The notes beneath the pieces are model-generated. The model was not told where the DNA came from, ran no database searches, and saw nothing but the letters and a program-made list of their open reading frames with translations. Shown here piece by piece: positions 16,392 to 27,071 of a stretch of DNA of 64,000 nt (position 1 is its first letter; every line of letters starts with the position of its first letter). The DNA comes from Achromobacter sp. Root83 (GTDB lineage Bacteria > Pseudomonadota > Gammaproteobacteria > Burkholderiales > Burkholderiaceae_B): the NCBI RefSeq assembly GCF_001428845.1, contig NZ_LMIU01000009.1, positions 139,584-203,583 on the forward strand, written 5' to 3'. Position numbers and translations under genes: made by a program.

Positions 16392-18998
16392 TCAGGCCGC
16401 GCGCTGCTGGGCGTCGTCGCCCGCCAGCGCGTCCAGGATGTCGCGTTCGAATTGCATCTGGCTGCGCGGGCGCGCCAGCGCGGATCCGTCCACGATGAAG
16501 ACGTCTTCGACCCGGTCGCCCAGCGTCATGATCTTGGCCATGAGCAGGTTGACGTCGTGGCGGGCGAATACGCGCGCCAGCCCGTGCAGCAGGCCGGGCC
16601 TGTCGGTGGCCGTCACGGAAAGGCGCCAGGAGGTGCTGCGTTCGTCGGGCTGCAGTTCGGCCTGTGGCATGACGGGAAAGACGCGCGACACGCGCGACTG
16701 GCGGCCACGGCTGTAGTAGCCGCCACGGCTGGGTTGCGCCTGGGCCGCGGCATGCGGATCCTTCAGGCGTTCGGCCAGTTCGTGTTCCACCAGCGTGGCC
16801 TGGGCGCGCAGGTCGCTCGCGCCTTCCGGCAGCAGGACGATGAAGCTGTCCAGCGCCCAGCCGTGCCGCGTGGTGTGGATGCGCGCGTCCTGGATGGACA
16901 GCGACTTGGCATCGAAATATCCGCAGATTGCGACGAACAGGTCGGGCGCATCGCGGGTGTAGACCATGATCTGCAGGCCTTCCCCGTGTTCGGTGGGACG
17001 GGCCTTGACCACGGCCTGCGCGGGCGCGACCTGGTGATACAGATGGCGGGTATGCCAGGCGATGTCGGACGCATCGTGGCGCAGGAAATACGCGACGTCG
17101 AGCTGGTTCCAGAAGGCCTCGCGGGCATCGTCGCGCAGGCCCGCCAGGCGGGTCAGGCGGGCGGCTTCTTCCTTGCGTTCGGTCAGCACGGTGTGGGCGT
17201 CGGCATGAGCGCCGCCCAGCGCGGCCAAGGTCAGCTTGTACAGGTCTTCCAGCAGCTTGCCTTTCCAGGCGTTCCAGACCTTGGGGCTGGTGCCGCGGAT
17301 GTCGGCGACGGTCAACAGGTAGAGCGCGGTCAGGTGGCGCTCGTCCTTCACGGTGGCGGCGAAGTCCTGCACGACCGCCGGATCGGACAGGTCGCGCTTT
17401 TGCGCCACGGCCGACATCAGCAGGTGCTGGCGCACCAGAAATTCCACCAGCCTGGCGTCTTCCGGATCCATGCCGTGTTCTTGCGCGAACTTGCGCACCT
17501 CGCGCGCGCCGAGTTCGGAGTGATCGCCGCCGCGGCCCTTGGCGATGTCATGGAACAGCGCCGCCACATACAGCAGCCAATGCCGGTCCAGGCCGGCGAT
17601 CAACTGGCTGGCCAGCGGATACTCCTGGGCATGCTCGGGCATCGTGAAGCGGCGCAGATTGCGCACGACCGCCAGCGTGTGCTGGTCCACCGTGTAGGCG
17701 TGGAACAAGTCATGCTGCATCTGGCCCACGATGCGGCGGAAAACCGGCAGGTAGCGCGGCAGGATGTTCAGCATGGTCATGCGGCGCAATTCATGCACGA
17801 TGCCGCGCGGCTGCTGCAGGATCTGCAGGAACAGCCTGCGGTTGACCGGGTTGCGGCGGAACTGCGCATCGATGCGGTGGCGGGAATGCCAGATGGCGCG
17901 CAGCGTGCGGGCCGACATGCCGGTCAGTTCCGGGCGCTGCTGCATGACCAGAAAGGCGCGCAGCAGCAGCGTCGGATTGCGCTCGAAGCCGTCGTCACGA
18001 ATGATGTCCAGGCGGTCGCGCAGATTGCGGAAATCGTCGTCGATGTCGCGCGCGTCGCTGTCCGGACGAGGAAACAGCCGTTCCTCGATGTTCTGCACCA
18101 GGATGCCATTGAGCTGCGTCACCAGGCGCGCCGCCCAGTAATAGCGCTGCATCAGCAGTTCGCTGCCGCGCCGGGTCGCGGTCGCGTGGATGCCGTAGAC
18201 CTCGGCCAGGGCGGGTTGCAGGTCGAACAGGACGCGGTCCTCGCGCCGGTTCGACAGCAGATGCAGTTCGATGCGCAGCCGCTTGAATGCCTGTTCGGCC
18301 TTGCGCAGATCGCGCGCCTCGGAGGAGGTAAGCAGGCCTGCTTGCGCCACCGAGCGCCAGCTATTGCCAAAGCCCGCCGCCCGCGCCATCCACAGGATGA
18401 CCTGCAGGTCGCGCAGGCCGCCGGGCGATTCCTTGCAGTTCGGCTCCAGCGCGTAGGGCGTGTCGTGGTAGCGGGCGTGCCGTTGCTGCATTTCCACGCG
18501 CTTGGCAAGGAAGAAGGCGCGGGGATCCAGCCGGGATTTGGTCGCGGCGTCAAATTTTCTCATCAGCACCCGGCTGCCGGCCAGCCAGCGGGATTCCAGC
18601 AACGAGGTTTCGACCGTGATGTCCGCGTCGGCCTCGCGCTCGCAATCCTCGATGGTGCGCACGCTATGGCCGGGCTCGAGGCCCAGGTCCCAGAGCGATG
18701 CCACCAATTGTTCGATGGCGGTTTCGTCTTCGGGCGTGGGGGCGTGCGGCAGCAGGATCAGCAGGTCGACGTCGGAATGCGGGTAGAGTTCGCCGCGGCC
18801 ATAACCGCCCACGGCCGCCAAGGTGGCGCCGATGGGCAGGGGGTAGTGCTTGACCAGGTCCCGCAGGGCGGCGTCCACGACGCGCCGCAGCTCGGACAGC
18901 AGGGTATCGGGGCGTTCGTGTTCCCGGAACTGGGCCACCACGGCCCGCCGGGATTCCTGGATGCGTTCACGCAGCGTAGTGAGGATTTCGGCGGTCAT
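16392..18998 (-). CDS. glnD: PII uridylyltransferase / uridylyl-removing enzyme
   Basis: This bifunctional nitrogen sensor adds or removes UMP on PII proteins according to glutamine level. It has about 868 residues, the normal GlnD size. The N-terminal nucleotidyltransferase motif is GGYGRGELYPHSDVDLLIL (about 64-82). An HD phosphohydrolase domain follows in the middle (AALFHDIAKGRGGDHSELG), and two ACT domains occupy the C-terminus (LQIMVYTRDAPDLF and LSVTATDRPGLLHGLARVF). The ATG at 18998 is chosen; a GTG at 19013 would add five residues and nearly touch the map stop. It is directly downstream of map, as in many proteobacteria. Confidence 0.95.
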   Translation of the reverse strand: MTAEILTTLRERIQESRRAVVAQFREHERPDTLLSELRRVVDAALRDLVKHYPLPIGATLAAVGGYGRGELYPHSDVDLLILLPHAPTPEDETAIEQLVASLWDLGLEPGHSVRTIEDCEREADADITVETSLLESRWLAGSRVLMRKFDAATKSRLDPRAFFLAKRVEMQQRHARYHDTPYALEPNCKESPGGLRDLQVILWMARAAGFGNSWRSVAQAGLLTSSEARDLRKAEQAFKRLRIELHLLSNRREDRVLFDLQPALAEVYGIHATATRRGSELLMQRYYWAARLVTQLNGILVQNIEERLFPRPDSDARDIDDDFRNLRDRLDIIRDDGFERNPTLLLRAFLVMQQRPELTGMSARTLRAIWHSRHRIDAQFRRNPVNRRLFLQILQQPRGIVHELRRMTMLNILPRYLPVFRRIVGQMQHDLFHAYTVDQHTLAVVRNLRRFTMPEHAQEYPLASQLIAGLDRHWLLYVAALFHDIAKGRGGDHSELGAREVRKFAQEHGMDPEDARLVEFLVRQHLLMSAVAQKRDLSDPAVVQDFAATVKDERHLTALYLLTVADIRGTSPKVWNAWKGKLLEDLYKLTLAALGGAHADAHTVLTERKEEAARLTRLAGLRDDAREAFWNQLDVAYFLRHDASDIAWHTRHLYHQVAPAQAVVKARPTEHGEGLQIMVYTRDAPDLFVAICGYFDAKSLSIQDARIHTTRHGWALDSFIVLLPEGASDLRAQATLVEHELAERLKDPHAAAQAQPSRGGYYSRGRQSRVSRVFPVMPQAELQPDERSTSWRLSVTATDRPGLLHGLARVFARHDVNLLMAKIMTLGDRVEDVFIVDGSALARPRSQMQFERDILDALAGDDAQQRAA

Positions 18999-19014
18999 GG
19001 CAAGCACGGGCACT

Positions 19015-19836
19015 TCAGACGGCGGGAATGACGATGGGTTCGGTGATGAACGCCGGCGGCGGGGGCATGCCAGGCGACAGGGTCAGTACTTCATAACCGG
19101 TATCGGTTACACATACAGCATGCTCCCACTGGGCGGACAGGCTGTGATCGCGCGTCACAACCGTCCATCCGTCGGACAACTGGCGGATTTCGCGGCGGCC
19201 GGCATTGATCATGGGCTCGATCGTGAAGAGCATGCCCGTCACCAGTTTCACGCCGGACCCCGGTTTGCCATAATGCAGGACCTGCGGGTCTTCGTGAAAA
19301 CGCTGCCCGATGCCATGCCCGCAAAATTCGCGCACCACCGAGAAACCGCTGGCTTCGGCGTGCTTCTGGATGGCGTTGCCGATGTCGCCCAGGGTGGCGC
19401 CGTTCTTCACCTGCTGGATGCCCTTCCACATGCACTCGAAGGTGATGTCGGTCAGGCGGCGCGACAGGATGGATTGCTCGCCCACCGGGTACATGCGGCT
19501 GGTGTCGCCGAACCAGCCGTCCTTGATGATGGTGACGTCGATGTTCAGCGCGTCCCCGTTTTTCAGCACCTTGTCGCCCGGGATGCCATGGCAGACCTGG
19601 TGGTTGACCGAGGTGCAGATGGCGCCGGGGAAGGGCGGGTAGCCGGGCGGGGCGTAGCCCACGGTGGCCGACTTCACCTTGAGCTCGTCGGTCAGGTATT
19701 CCAGGCAGAGGCGGTCCAGCTCGCCAGTGGTGACGCCCGGCTTGACGTGGGGGGTGATGAAGTCGAGGATTTTGGCGGCGTCCTGACAGGCGGCGCGCAT
19801 CTTGGCCAGGTCGGCCGGATTGGAAATTGTGCCCAT
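19015..19836 (-). CDS. map: Type I methionine aminopeptidase
   Basis: This enzyme removes the initiator methionine from nascent proteins. It has 273 residues from the ATG at 19836 (MGTISNPADL). The five metal ligands of the family can be placed: Asp100 and Asp111 (NIDVTIIKDGWFGDTS), His174 (GHGIG), Glu207 (IEPM) and Glu238 (EHAVCV). The frame stays open for 200 codons further upstream, but that part is not MetAP-like and contains the promoter. A TATAAT element 52 bp upstream supports this start. Map is divergent from rpsB, a conserved arrangement, and glnD follows. Confidence 0.96.
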   Translation of the reverse strand: MGTISNPADLAKMRAACQDAAKILDFITPHVKPGVTTGELDRLCLEYLTDELKVKSATVGYAPPGYPPFPGAICTSVNHQVCHGIPGDKVLKNGDALNIDVTIIKDGWFGDTSRMYPVGEQSILSRRLTDITFECMWKGIQQVKNGATLGDIGNAIQKHAEASGFSVVREFCGHGIGQRFHEDPQVLHYGKPGSGVKLVTGMLFTIEPMINAGRREIRQLSDGWTVVTRDHSLSAQWEHAVCVTDTGYEVLTLSPGMPPPPAFITEPIVIPAV

Positions 19837-20632
19837 GGAGTAGCTTGGCGATCTCTCGCTTGAATGTCTGCTTGAAAGAATAGTAGAATTATAGGCTTCC
19901 CTAAAAATTTGGGGAGCAATCGGGTTACAGCAAAGGCCGCGGCGAAAGCTTGCGGCTTGGCCAAATCCGGCGGGTGCGACTTGAAGGTTCCAAGCGGCCC
20001 CGGCAGTTATCTTGGTTTTGCGCGGATCATTCTTAGAGTCGGCGGCAAGCCCTGAAGTTTCACCGCAAGCGAAGGTTGTGGAGCGAATTCGGGCAAGTCG
20101 TGGGGTTCTGGGGGTGGGGCGACAGGCTAGGTTCCGGCCGGAAGCGTTTGGACATTGAAAGCCTCTTCTGCTGGGCACGGCGTGCTTGTAAGCCTGGTCA
20201 TGTTTTAGAGCGGCGATGCAGGTTCGGTATGGGCGCTGAATTAATTTCTTGAAGGCGGAGTCTTGAAAGAGGCTGTGTCTTCTGAAGAAATGCCCCGGCG
20301 GCCTGATGCGCGGCCAAGCTGAAAGGCTTGGAAGTGAAGAGCTGGATTTCGCTGCCAACAAAACAAGTCCGGGTGCGCCTTGAAGAAACTTCCAGGAAAT
20401 TCCTGGAGTGTCCGACAGGCGCGATGCAAGTGCGCGGTGCAAGGCGCTTGTTGTGGCGGCCGTCTGGGTTTATCGCGGCAGCGTAGTAAGGTAGTTATTG
20501 CGGCAGTGATCGGCCGGCCCGGTTAAAATTTTGTCATCCCGTATGTGCGGGAAATCGCGCGCAACACCACCCAGGGTGTCAGCCAGATGCTGATGCAGGT
20601 GCGGCGCAAGAAACCAACCCTTGGAGAATTAC
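19837..20632. other. Long map-rpsB divergent intergenic region
   Basis: Nearly 800 bp separate map from rpsB and no convincing gene was found on either strand. It holds the map promoter. It also has a 17-bp perfect palindrome at 20391-20407 (TCCAGGAA, centre A, TTCCTGGA) and an AT-rich TTAAAAT block at 20523-20529 that may be the rpsB -10. From about 20530 to 20625 lies a GC-rich, probably folded rpsB leader. Autogenous control by S2 is known in other bacteria; here it is only a possibility. Confidence 0.4.
19888..19893 (-). promoter_or_regulatory. -10 element of the map promoter
   Basis: A perfect TATAAT reads on the minus strand, with a transcription start expected near 19881 and a 5' leader of about 45 bases. 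No convincing -35 was found at 16-18 bp, so this may be a -10-dominated promoter. Confidence 0.5.
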
Positions 20633-21382
20633 ATGTCTTTGATGCGCGAAATGCTGGAAGCGGGTGTCCACTTTGGTCACCAGACCCGTTACTGGAACCC
20701 CAAGATGGCTCAGTACATCTTCGGTCACCGCAACAAGATTCACATCATCAACCTGGAAAAGACGGTTGATAAGTACCAGGAAGCCACCAAGTTCGTGAAG
20801 CAGCTGGCTGCTCGCGGCGGCAACATCCTGTTCGTCGGCACCAAGCGCGCTGCGCGCGAGCTGGTCGCTTCCGAAGCCGCCCGTTGCGGCATGCCCTTCG
20901 TTGACGCCCGCTGGCTCGGCGGCATGCTGACCAACTTCAAGACGGTCAAGACCTCGGTCAAGCGCCTGAAGGACATGGAAGTCGTCGTCGCCGAAGGCGG
21001 CGCCGAGCGCATGATCAAGAAGGAAGGCCTGCTGTTCCAGCGCGAACTGGACAAGCTGAACAAGTCGATCGGCGGTATCAAGGACATGAACGGCTTGCCC
21101 GATGCCATGTTCGTGATCGACGTCGGCTACCACAAGATTGCCATCGCCGAAGCCAAGACGCTGGGCATCCCCGTGGTCGCCGTGGTTGACACCAACCACT
21201 CGCCCGACGGTATCGACTACGTCATCCCCGGCAACGACGACTCGGCCAAGGCCATCGCGCTGTACGCCAAGGGCATCGCCGACGCCGTGCTGGAAGGCCG
21301 CGAACAGAACATGAACGGTCTGGTCGAAGAGCTGGGCGAAGGTCAGGAAGAGTTCGTCGAAGTGCAGGACAACCAGGCCTAA
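20633..21382 (+). CDS. rpsB: 30S ribosomal protein S2
   Basis: This is small-subunit ribosomal protein S2 with 249 residues. It starts [25 protein letters not shown], the S2 N-terminal signature, and contains the second signature [18 protein letters not shown]. The ATG at 20633 is preferred to the in-frame one at 20621 because GGAGA lies six bases before it. It is followed by tsf, the near-universal bacterial order, with a hairpin between them. Confidence 0.98.
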   Translation: MSLMREMLEAGVHFGHQTRYWNPKMAQYIFGHRNKIHIINLEKTVDKYQEATKFVKQLAARGGNILFVGTKRAARELVASEAARCGMPFVDARWLGGMLTNFKTVKTSVKRLKDMEVVVAEGGAERMIKKEGLLFQRELDKLNKSIGGIKDMNGLPDAMFVIDVGYHKIAIAEAKTLGIPVVAVVDTNHSPDGIDYVIPGNDDSAKAIALYAKGIADAVLEGREQNMNGLVEELGEGQEEFVEVQDNQA

Positions 21383-21412
21383 GCCTGCTGTCATGTCCGG
21401 CGGTTAGTGTCT

Positions 21413-21440
21413 GGGAGCGGCGCCGAAACGGTCCGCTCCC
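21413..21440 (+). terminator. Hairpin in the rpsB-tsf intergenic region
   Basis: GGGAGCGG and CCGCTCCC form a perfect 8-bp stem around a 12-base loop, 30 bp after the rpsB stop. There is no T-run. It may attenuate transcription into tsf or protect the rpsB mRNA end, as is known for this gene pair in other bacteria. Confidence 0.45.
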
Positions 21441-21560
21441 GCCTCGTCGGCACTGCGAAGGTGGGCTCCCATCTTCCAGCCCGCACACAGCGGGCGTCCC
21501 ATCGAATCAATCCACTGCCCCGGCCCGCCGGGGCGTGTCTTAGCAAAATTTGGAGCAAAC

Positions 21561-22439
21561 ATGGCTGAAATTACCGCTGCCCTGGTCAAGGAACTGCGCG
21601 AAAAGACCGACGCGCCCATGATGGAATGCAAGAAGGCCCTGACGGAAGCCGAAGGCGACCTGGTCCGTGCCGAGGAAATCCTGCGCGTCAAGCTGGGCAA
21701 CAAGGCCAGCAAGGCTGCTGCCCGCGTCACCGCCGAAGGCCTGATCGGCCTGTTCATCTCCGCCGACGCCAAGCAAGGCGCCGTCATTGAAATCAACTGC
21801 GAAACCGACTTCGTCGCCAAGAACGACGACTTCGTGGGCTTCGTGAACAAGCTGGCCGAACTGGTCGCCACGCAGAATCCGGCCGACGTGGCCGCTCTGT
21901 CGGCGCTGCCCTACGGCGACGGCACGGTTGAAACGACCCGCACCGCCCTGATCGGCAAGATCGGCGAGAACATCTCGATCCGCCGCTTCGAGCGCATCCA
22001 GACCCCGAACGCACTGGCCAGCTACGTGCACGGCGGCAAGATCGGCGTGCTCGTGGAATACACGGGCGCCGAGGAAGTGGGCAAGGATCTGGCGATGCAC
22101 ATCGCCGCCACCAAGCCCAAGGCGCTGAACGCCGACGGCGTGAACCCCGCCGACATCGCCGCCGAGCGCTCGGTCGCCGAGCAGAAGGCCGCCGAGTCGG
22201 GCAAGCCCGCCGACATCGTCGCCAAGATGGTCGAAGGTTCGGTTGCCAAGTTCCTGAAGGAAGTGACGTTGCTGTCGCAGCCTTTCGTCAAGAGCGACAA
22301 GCACACGGTCGAACAGCACCTGAAGGAAAAGGGCGCCTCGATCAGCAAGTTCGTGCTGTTCGTGGTCGGCGAAGGTATCGAGAAGAAGACCAGCGACTTC
22401 GCCGCTGAGGTTGCAGCCGCCGCCGCCGGCGCCGCCTGA
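21561..22439 (+). CDS. tsf: Translation elongation factor Ts
   Basis: This is the nucleotide-exchange factor of EF-Tu, with 292 residues. The N-terminal UBA-like domain and first signature are clear ([20 protein letters not shown], about 14-33), followed by the second signature [13 protein letters not shown] (about 76-88) that contacts EF-Tu. A strong terminator follows at 22456, so tsf ends the rpsB-tsf unit. Confidence 0.98.
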   Translation: MAEITAALVKELREKTDAPMMECKKALTEAEGDLVRAEEILRVKLGNKASKAAARVTAEGLIGLFISADAKQGAVIEINCETDFVAKNDDFVGFVNKLAELVATQNPADVAALSALPYGDGTVETTRTALIGKIGENISIRRFERIQTPNALASYVHGGKIGVLVEYTGAEEVGKDLAMHIAATKPKALNADGVNPADIAAERSVAEQKAAESGKPADIVAKMVEGSVAKFLKEVTLLSQPFVKSDKHTVEQHLKEKGASISKFVLFVVGEGIEKKTSDFAAEVAAAAAGAA

Positions 22440-22455
22440 TCTCAAGGTAGTGCTT

Positions 22456-22494
22456 AAAGGCCGGCGCTAGATTAAATTCTAGTCCGGCCTTTTT
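22456..22494 (+). terminator. Intrinsic terminator after tsf
   Basis: AAAGGCCGG pairs with CCGGCCTTT, with an inner CTAGA/TCTAG stem, and runs into five T. It ends the rpsB-tsf transcript before pyrH. Confidence 0.88.
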
Positions 22495-22518
22495 CGCCGC
22501 AAGGGCTCCCCAAGGTGA

Positions 22519-23334
<816 letters not shown>

Positions 23335-23349
23335 AGAAAAGGAAATTCC

Positions 23350-23910
23350 ATGAGCGCAGCAGAAATCCGCAAATCCGCCGAGGCCAGAATGGCCAAATCG
23401 CTTGATACGCTCAAGATCAACCTGGGCAAGATCCGCACGGGCCGCGCCCACACGGGCATCCTGGATCACGTGCAGGTCGACTACTACGGCTCGCCCGTGC
23501 CGGTCGGCCAGGTCGCCAACGTGAACCTCGTGGACGCCCGCACGATCAGCGTGCAGCCGTACGAGAAGCAGATGGCCGGCCCGATTGAAAAGGCGATTCG
23601 CGAATCGGACCTGGGCTTGAATCCCATCTCCATGGGCGACACCATCCGCGTGCCGATGCCTGCCCTGACGGAAGAGCGCCGCCGCGACCTGACCAAGGTC
23701 GTCCGCAGCGAAGGCGAAGAGGCCAAGATCGCCGTGCGCAACCTGCGCCGCGAGGCCAACGAAGCGCTGAAGAAGCTGGTCAAGGACAAGGAAATCTCCG
23801 AGGACGACGAGCGTCGTTCCCAGGACGACGTCCAGAAGCTGACGGATCGGGCCGTCGCCGACATCGACAAGATGGTCGTCCAGAAAGAAGCGGAAATCAT
23901 GACCGTATAA
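23350..23910 (+). CDS. frr: Ribosome recycling factor
   Basis: This 186-residue factor splits the post-termination ribosome together with EF-G. The N-terminal [23 protein letters not shown] and the segment [20 protein letters not shown] are diagnostic, as is the C-terminal helical region with [21 protein letters not shown]. An AAGGAA ribosome site precedes the ATG. Confidence 0.98.
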   Translation: MSAAEIRKSAEARMAKSLDTLKINLGKIRTGRAHTGILDHVQVDYYGSPVPVGQVANVNLVDARTISVQPYEKQMAGPIEKAIRESDLGLNPISMGDTIRVPMPALTEERRRDLTKVVRSEGEEAKIAVRNLRREANEALKKLVKDKEISEDDERRSQDDVQKLTDRAVADIDKMVVQKEAEIMTV

Positions 23911-24088
23911 TCCCACCACGCCGTAGGGGCCGCCGGCGGTTGCCGCCAGCTCCCACGGTCGGGATTCCCTGCCCACGCGCCGTCCTGTCCATTGCCTCGC
24001 GGTACGCCTACGTAGCGATGGAAACGACGGCGCAGGCTTTTCCAGTATTCCTGTTTTTCGCCGTTTCACCGCGCGCAGTCCCACACTA

Positions 24089-24853
24089 ATGGCAACCAGT
24101 TCGACTCAGGCGGTTCCCGATACTCGCGATATCCCCGAGCACGTCGCTATCATCATGGATGGCAACGGCCGGTGGGCCACGCGGCGGCTGCTGCCTCGCA
24201 CGGCGGGCCATGCCAAGGGCGTGCAGGCGGTACGGCGCGTTGTCGAGGCCTGCGGCCGGGCCGGCGTCCGTTACCTGACGCTGTTCGCATTCAGTTCCGA
24301 GAACTGGCGCCGTCCCGCCGAGGAAGTGTCGCTGCTGATGCGCCTGTTCGTGCAGGCGCTGGAACGCGAGATCGGCAAGCTTGACGAGCAGGGCGTGCGC
24401 CTGCACGTGATCGGCGACCTGAGCGCCTTCGAGCCGCGCCTGCAGGAACTCATCGCCGCCGCCCAGGCGCGCACGGCGCACAATGACCGCCTGCACCTGA
24501 CGGTCGCCGCCAACTATGGCGGACGCTGGGACATCCTTCAAGCGACGCGCGCCATGCTGGCGGCGGAGCCGGCCCTGGCGGCCCAGCCCGAGCTGGTCGA
24601 CGAGGAGCGCCTTGCCCGGCATCTCTCCATGGCCTGGGCGCCCGAACCCGACCTGTTCATCCGCACGGGCGGCGAACAACGCATTTCCAATTTCCTGATT
24701 TGGCAAATGGCCTACGCGGAGTTCTACTTCACGGATCGCTATTGGCCGGACTTCGGCGCCAAGGAACTCCTGGAAGCCTTCGATTGGTACCGCACGCGCG
24801 AACGCCGTTTTGGCCGCACCAGCGCACAAGTCAGCGAAAGCGGCACGAAATAA
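24089..24853 (+). CDS. uppS: Undecaprenyl diphosphate synthase
   Basis: This cis-prenyltransferase makes the C55 carrier lipid for peptidoglycan and LPS. It has 254 residues. The catalytic Asp24 is in [13 protein letters not shown] (21-33), and the later signature [20 protein letters not shown] with AEFYF near the C-terminus is complete. It starts 178 bp after frr and leads the uppS-cdsA-dxr-rseP-bamA envelope cluster. No clear promoter was found in the gap. Confidence 0.97.
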   Translation: MATSSTQAVPDTRDIPEHVAIIMDGNGRWATRRLLPRTAGHAKGVQAVRRVVEACGRAGVRYLTLFAFSSENWRRPAEEVSLLMRLFVQALEREIGKLDEQGVRLHVIGDLSAFEPRLQELIAAAQARTAHNDRLHLTVAANYGGRWDILQATRAMLAAEPALAAQPELVDEERLARHLSMAWAPEPDLFIRTGGEQRISNFLIWQMAYAEFYFTDRYWPDFGAKELLEAFDWYRTRERRFGRTSAQVSESGTK

Positions 24854-24905
24854 GCTGAAGGCGACCTGCGCGTCTTTCCAAAGCTGCACACGAGGAGACC
24901 GTCAT

Positions 24906-25763
24906 ATGTTGGGCCAGCGTATCGTTACCGCCGCCGTCTTGTTGGCCATTCTGGCTGCCGCCATGGTCAGTGCGAACCCCTGGTGGTTCGTGGCCTTGCT
25001 GGCGCTGGCCGCCGCATGCGCCAACTGGGAGTGGCTGCGCCTGACGCTGCCCCAGCCCCCGTCCCCCCTGATTTCCGTTGGCATCGCCGTGCTGCTGTTC
25101 GCCGGCATGCTGGCGCTGGCGTCCGCCTGGCTGGCGGGCGACCGGGGCGGGGTGAGCGATCCGGCCTGGGTGCTGCGCTACCTGGTGCCCGCCGTCTCGG
25201 CCGTCTGGCTGTTCGGCGGCGTGGCTGCCGTGGTGCGCGGCCGGTCCGATGCGGCGCCCGCGAGCCTGGCCTGGTCCGCCTTTTCGGTGCCCGCCGCGTT
25301 CGCGGCCTGGGCCGTGCTGGCGCAGATGTTCCTCGCCCACGGCGCTGGGTTCGTCGTGTCCTTGCTGGCGCTGGTCTGGGTGGCCGATATCGCTGCTTAT
25401 TTTGCCGGCCGGGCGTTCGGCAAGCGTAAACTGGCTCCGCGAGTCAGTCCGGGGAAAACCATCGAAGGCGCCATTGCCGGTGTCCTGGGCGCCGTGGTGT
25501 GGATCGGCCTGTCCAGCCTGTGGGCGGGGACGTTCGGCCACGCGCTGGTAGAGCGCTGGACCTTCTGGCTGGCGCTTCCGATTGCCGCGCTGTTGGGCGT
25601 GCTGTCCATCGTGGGTGACCTGTTCGAATCGCTGCTCAAGCGCCGTGCGGGCCGCAAGGATTCCAGCACGCTCTTGCCCGGCCATGGCGGCGTCTATGAC
25701 CGCATCGACGCGATTCTTCCCGTCGCGCCGTTTGCGCTACTTTTGTCTGGAGTCTTGTTTTGA
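24906..25763 (+). CDS. cdsA: Phosphatidate cytidylyltransferase
   Basis: This membrane enzyme makes CDP-diacylglycerol for phospholipid synthesis. It has 285 residues from the ATG at 24906 ([12 protein letters not shown]), preceded by GAGGAG. There are about eight hydrophobic segments. The family signature is complete at the C-terminus: Ser242, Lys-Arg 245-246, KDSS, HGG at 260-262 and DRID at 265-268. Its TGA stop overlaps the TTG start of dxr. Confidence 0.95.
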   Translation: MLGQRIVTAAVLLAILAAAMVSANPWWFVALLALAAACANWEWLRLTLPQPPSPLISVGIAVLLFAGMLALASAWLAGDRGGVSDPAWVLRYLVPAVSAVWLFGGVAAVVRGRSDAAPASLAWSAFSVPAAFAAWAVLAQMFLAHGAGFVVSLLALVWVADIAAYFAGRAFGKRKLAPRVSPGKTIEGAIAGVLGAVVWIGLSSLWAGTFGHALVERWTFWLALPIAALLGVLSIVGDLFESLLKRRAGRKDSSTLLPGHGGVYDRIDAILPVAPFALLLSGVLF

Positions 25764-26959
25764 CGGCTTTTCAACGCGTCGTCGTGCTGGGATCGACCGG
25801 TTCGATCGGTGAAAGCACGCTGGATGTGATTGCCCGCCATCCCGAGCGCCTGGCGGTGTATGCGCTATCGGCGTACAGCCAGATGAAGCGCCTGGCCGAG
25901 CAAGCGCTGGCCAGCCGCGCCGCGGTCGTGGTGGTGCCTGATGCCGCCGCGCGGCAGAAATTCCTGGATGCCTGGCCAGACGCCAAGCCGCTGCCCGAGA
26001 TCCGGGTGGGCGCGCAGGCACTGGCCGATACCGCCGCCGACCCGCAGTGCGATTCGGTCATGGCCGCCATCGTGGGCGCTGCGGGTCTGCCCGCCGCTCT
26101 GGCGGCCGCGCGAGCCGGCAAGCGCGTGCTGCTGGCCAACAAAGAGGCCCTGGTCGCGGCCGGTTCGCTCTTCATGCAGGCTATCCGCGACAACGGCGCG
26201 GAATTGCTGCCAATCGACAGCGAACACAATGCCATTTTCCAATGCCTCCCGCACGGCGGGAGCGCTGCGGCGCCCGAGAAGCCCGCGCGCGGCGTGCGCC
26301 GCCTGCTGCTGACCGCCTCCGGCGGCCCCTTCCGCGGCCGCGATCTCGAAGACCTGCACGAGGTTACCCCGGCCCAGGCCTGCGCCCATCCCAACTGGAG
26401 CATGGGCCGCAAGATTTCAGTGGACTCGGCCACCATGCTCAACAAGGGGCTGGAGGTGATCGAAGCGCATTGGCTGTTTGCCATGCCAGCCGACCGCATC
26501 GAAGTCGTGGTGCACCCGCAAAGCGTGGTGCATTCCATGGTCGAGTACGACGACGGATCCGTGCTCGCGCAGTTGGGACAGCCCGACATGCGCACCCCGA
26601 TCGCCTATGGCCTGGGTTTCCCGGAGCGTCTTGCCAGCGGCGTGGGCCCGCTGGATCTGACACGCCTGGGGCGCCTGGATTTCGAAAAGCCTGACCTGTC
26701 CCGGTTTCCTTGCCTGGCGCTGTCCTTTGCCGCGCTGCGCGCGGGGCAGGGTGCCTGCGTCACCTTGAACGCCGCCAATGAAGTCGCGGTCGAGGCCTTC
26801 CTGGACGGACGGCTGGCGTATACCTGGATCGCGCGGGTGATCGAGGCCTCCCTGGAGTGGCACGGGCGGCAAGCATCTGTTACCCTCAACAGTCTTGACG
26901 ACGTACTCGCGCTTGACGCCGACGCCCGCGCGTTTGCGAGTAGCCTGGGGCTAGCCTGA
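25760..26959 (+). CDS. dxr: 1-deoxy-D-xylulose 5-phosphate reductoisomerase
   Basis: This enzyme makes 2-C-methyl-D-erythritol 4-phosphate, the committed step of the non-mevalonate isoprenoid pathway, and supplies precursors for UppS. It has 399 residues. The NADPH-binding [14 protein letters not shown] is at 11-24, and the substrate and metal segments [22 protein letters not shown] and [17 protein letters not shown] are intact. The start is a TTG overlapping the cdsA stop by three bases, so translation is probably coupled. The TTG is supported by the conserved N-terminus [14 protein letters not shown]. Confidence 0.96.
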   Translation: MTAFQRVVVLGSTGSIGESTLDVIARHPERLAVYALSAYSQMKRLAEQALASRAAVVVVPDAAARQKFLDAWPDAKPLPEIRVGAQALADTAADPQCDSVMAAIVGAAGLPAALAAARAGKRVLLANKEALVAAGSLFMQAIRDNGAELLPIDSEHNAIFQCLPHGGSAAAPEKPARGVRRLLLTASGGPFRGRDLEDLHEVTPAQACAHPNWSMGRKISVDSATMLNKGLEVIEAHWLFAMPADRIEVVVHPQSVVHSMVEYDDGSVLAQLGQPDMRTPIAYGLGFPERLASGVGPLDLTRLGRLDFEKPDLSRFPCLALSFAALRAGQGACVTLNAANEVAVEAFLDGRLAYTWIARVIEASLEWHGRQASVTLNSLDDVLALDADARAFASSLGLA

Positions 26960-26979
26960 TGGCCGGCCGCGCCTCTTCT

Positions 26980-27063
26980 GGGTTTCCAGACTCGGGTTTC
27001 CAGACTCGGTTTTCCAGGCTCGATTTTCCAGATTCGGTTTCCTAGCTTCGATTTCTTAGACTC
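26980..27063 (+). repeat. Six tandem 14-bp repeats between dxr and rseP
   Basis: Six consecutive units of exactly 14 bp follow the pattern GRTTTYCNAGNYTC. Units 1 and 2 are identical (GGGTTTCCAGACTC) and units 3-6 diverge by two to four bases each. The array fills most of the 112-bp gap and ends 8 bp before the rseP ATG. A 14-bp unit cannot preserve a reading frame, so it is not coding. No ribosome-binding purine tract is visible between the array and the ATG. Confidence 0.9.
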
Positions 27064-27071
27064 CCCGACCC

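Noticed and set aside
16311..19031. Very long open frame (about 900 codons) on the plus strand opposite glnD
   Set aside because: It mirrors glnD, which has complete domain motifs. Its translation is low-complexity Gln/His/Ala/Gly-rich, the usual antisense shadow of a GC-rich gene.
19837..20442. N-terminal extension of map to 20442
   Set aside because: The added 200 residues are unlike any aminopeptidase and cover the TATAAT element. The ATG at 19836 gives the normal length.
26980..27063. CRISPR array between dxr and rseP
   Set aside because: The 14-bp units are directly adjacent without spacers and no cas gene is present. The same holds for 45769-45845.
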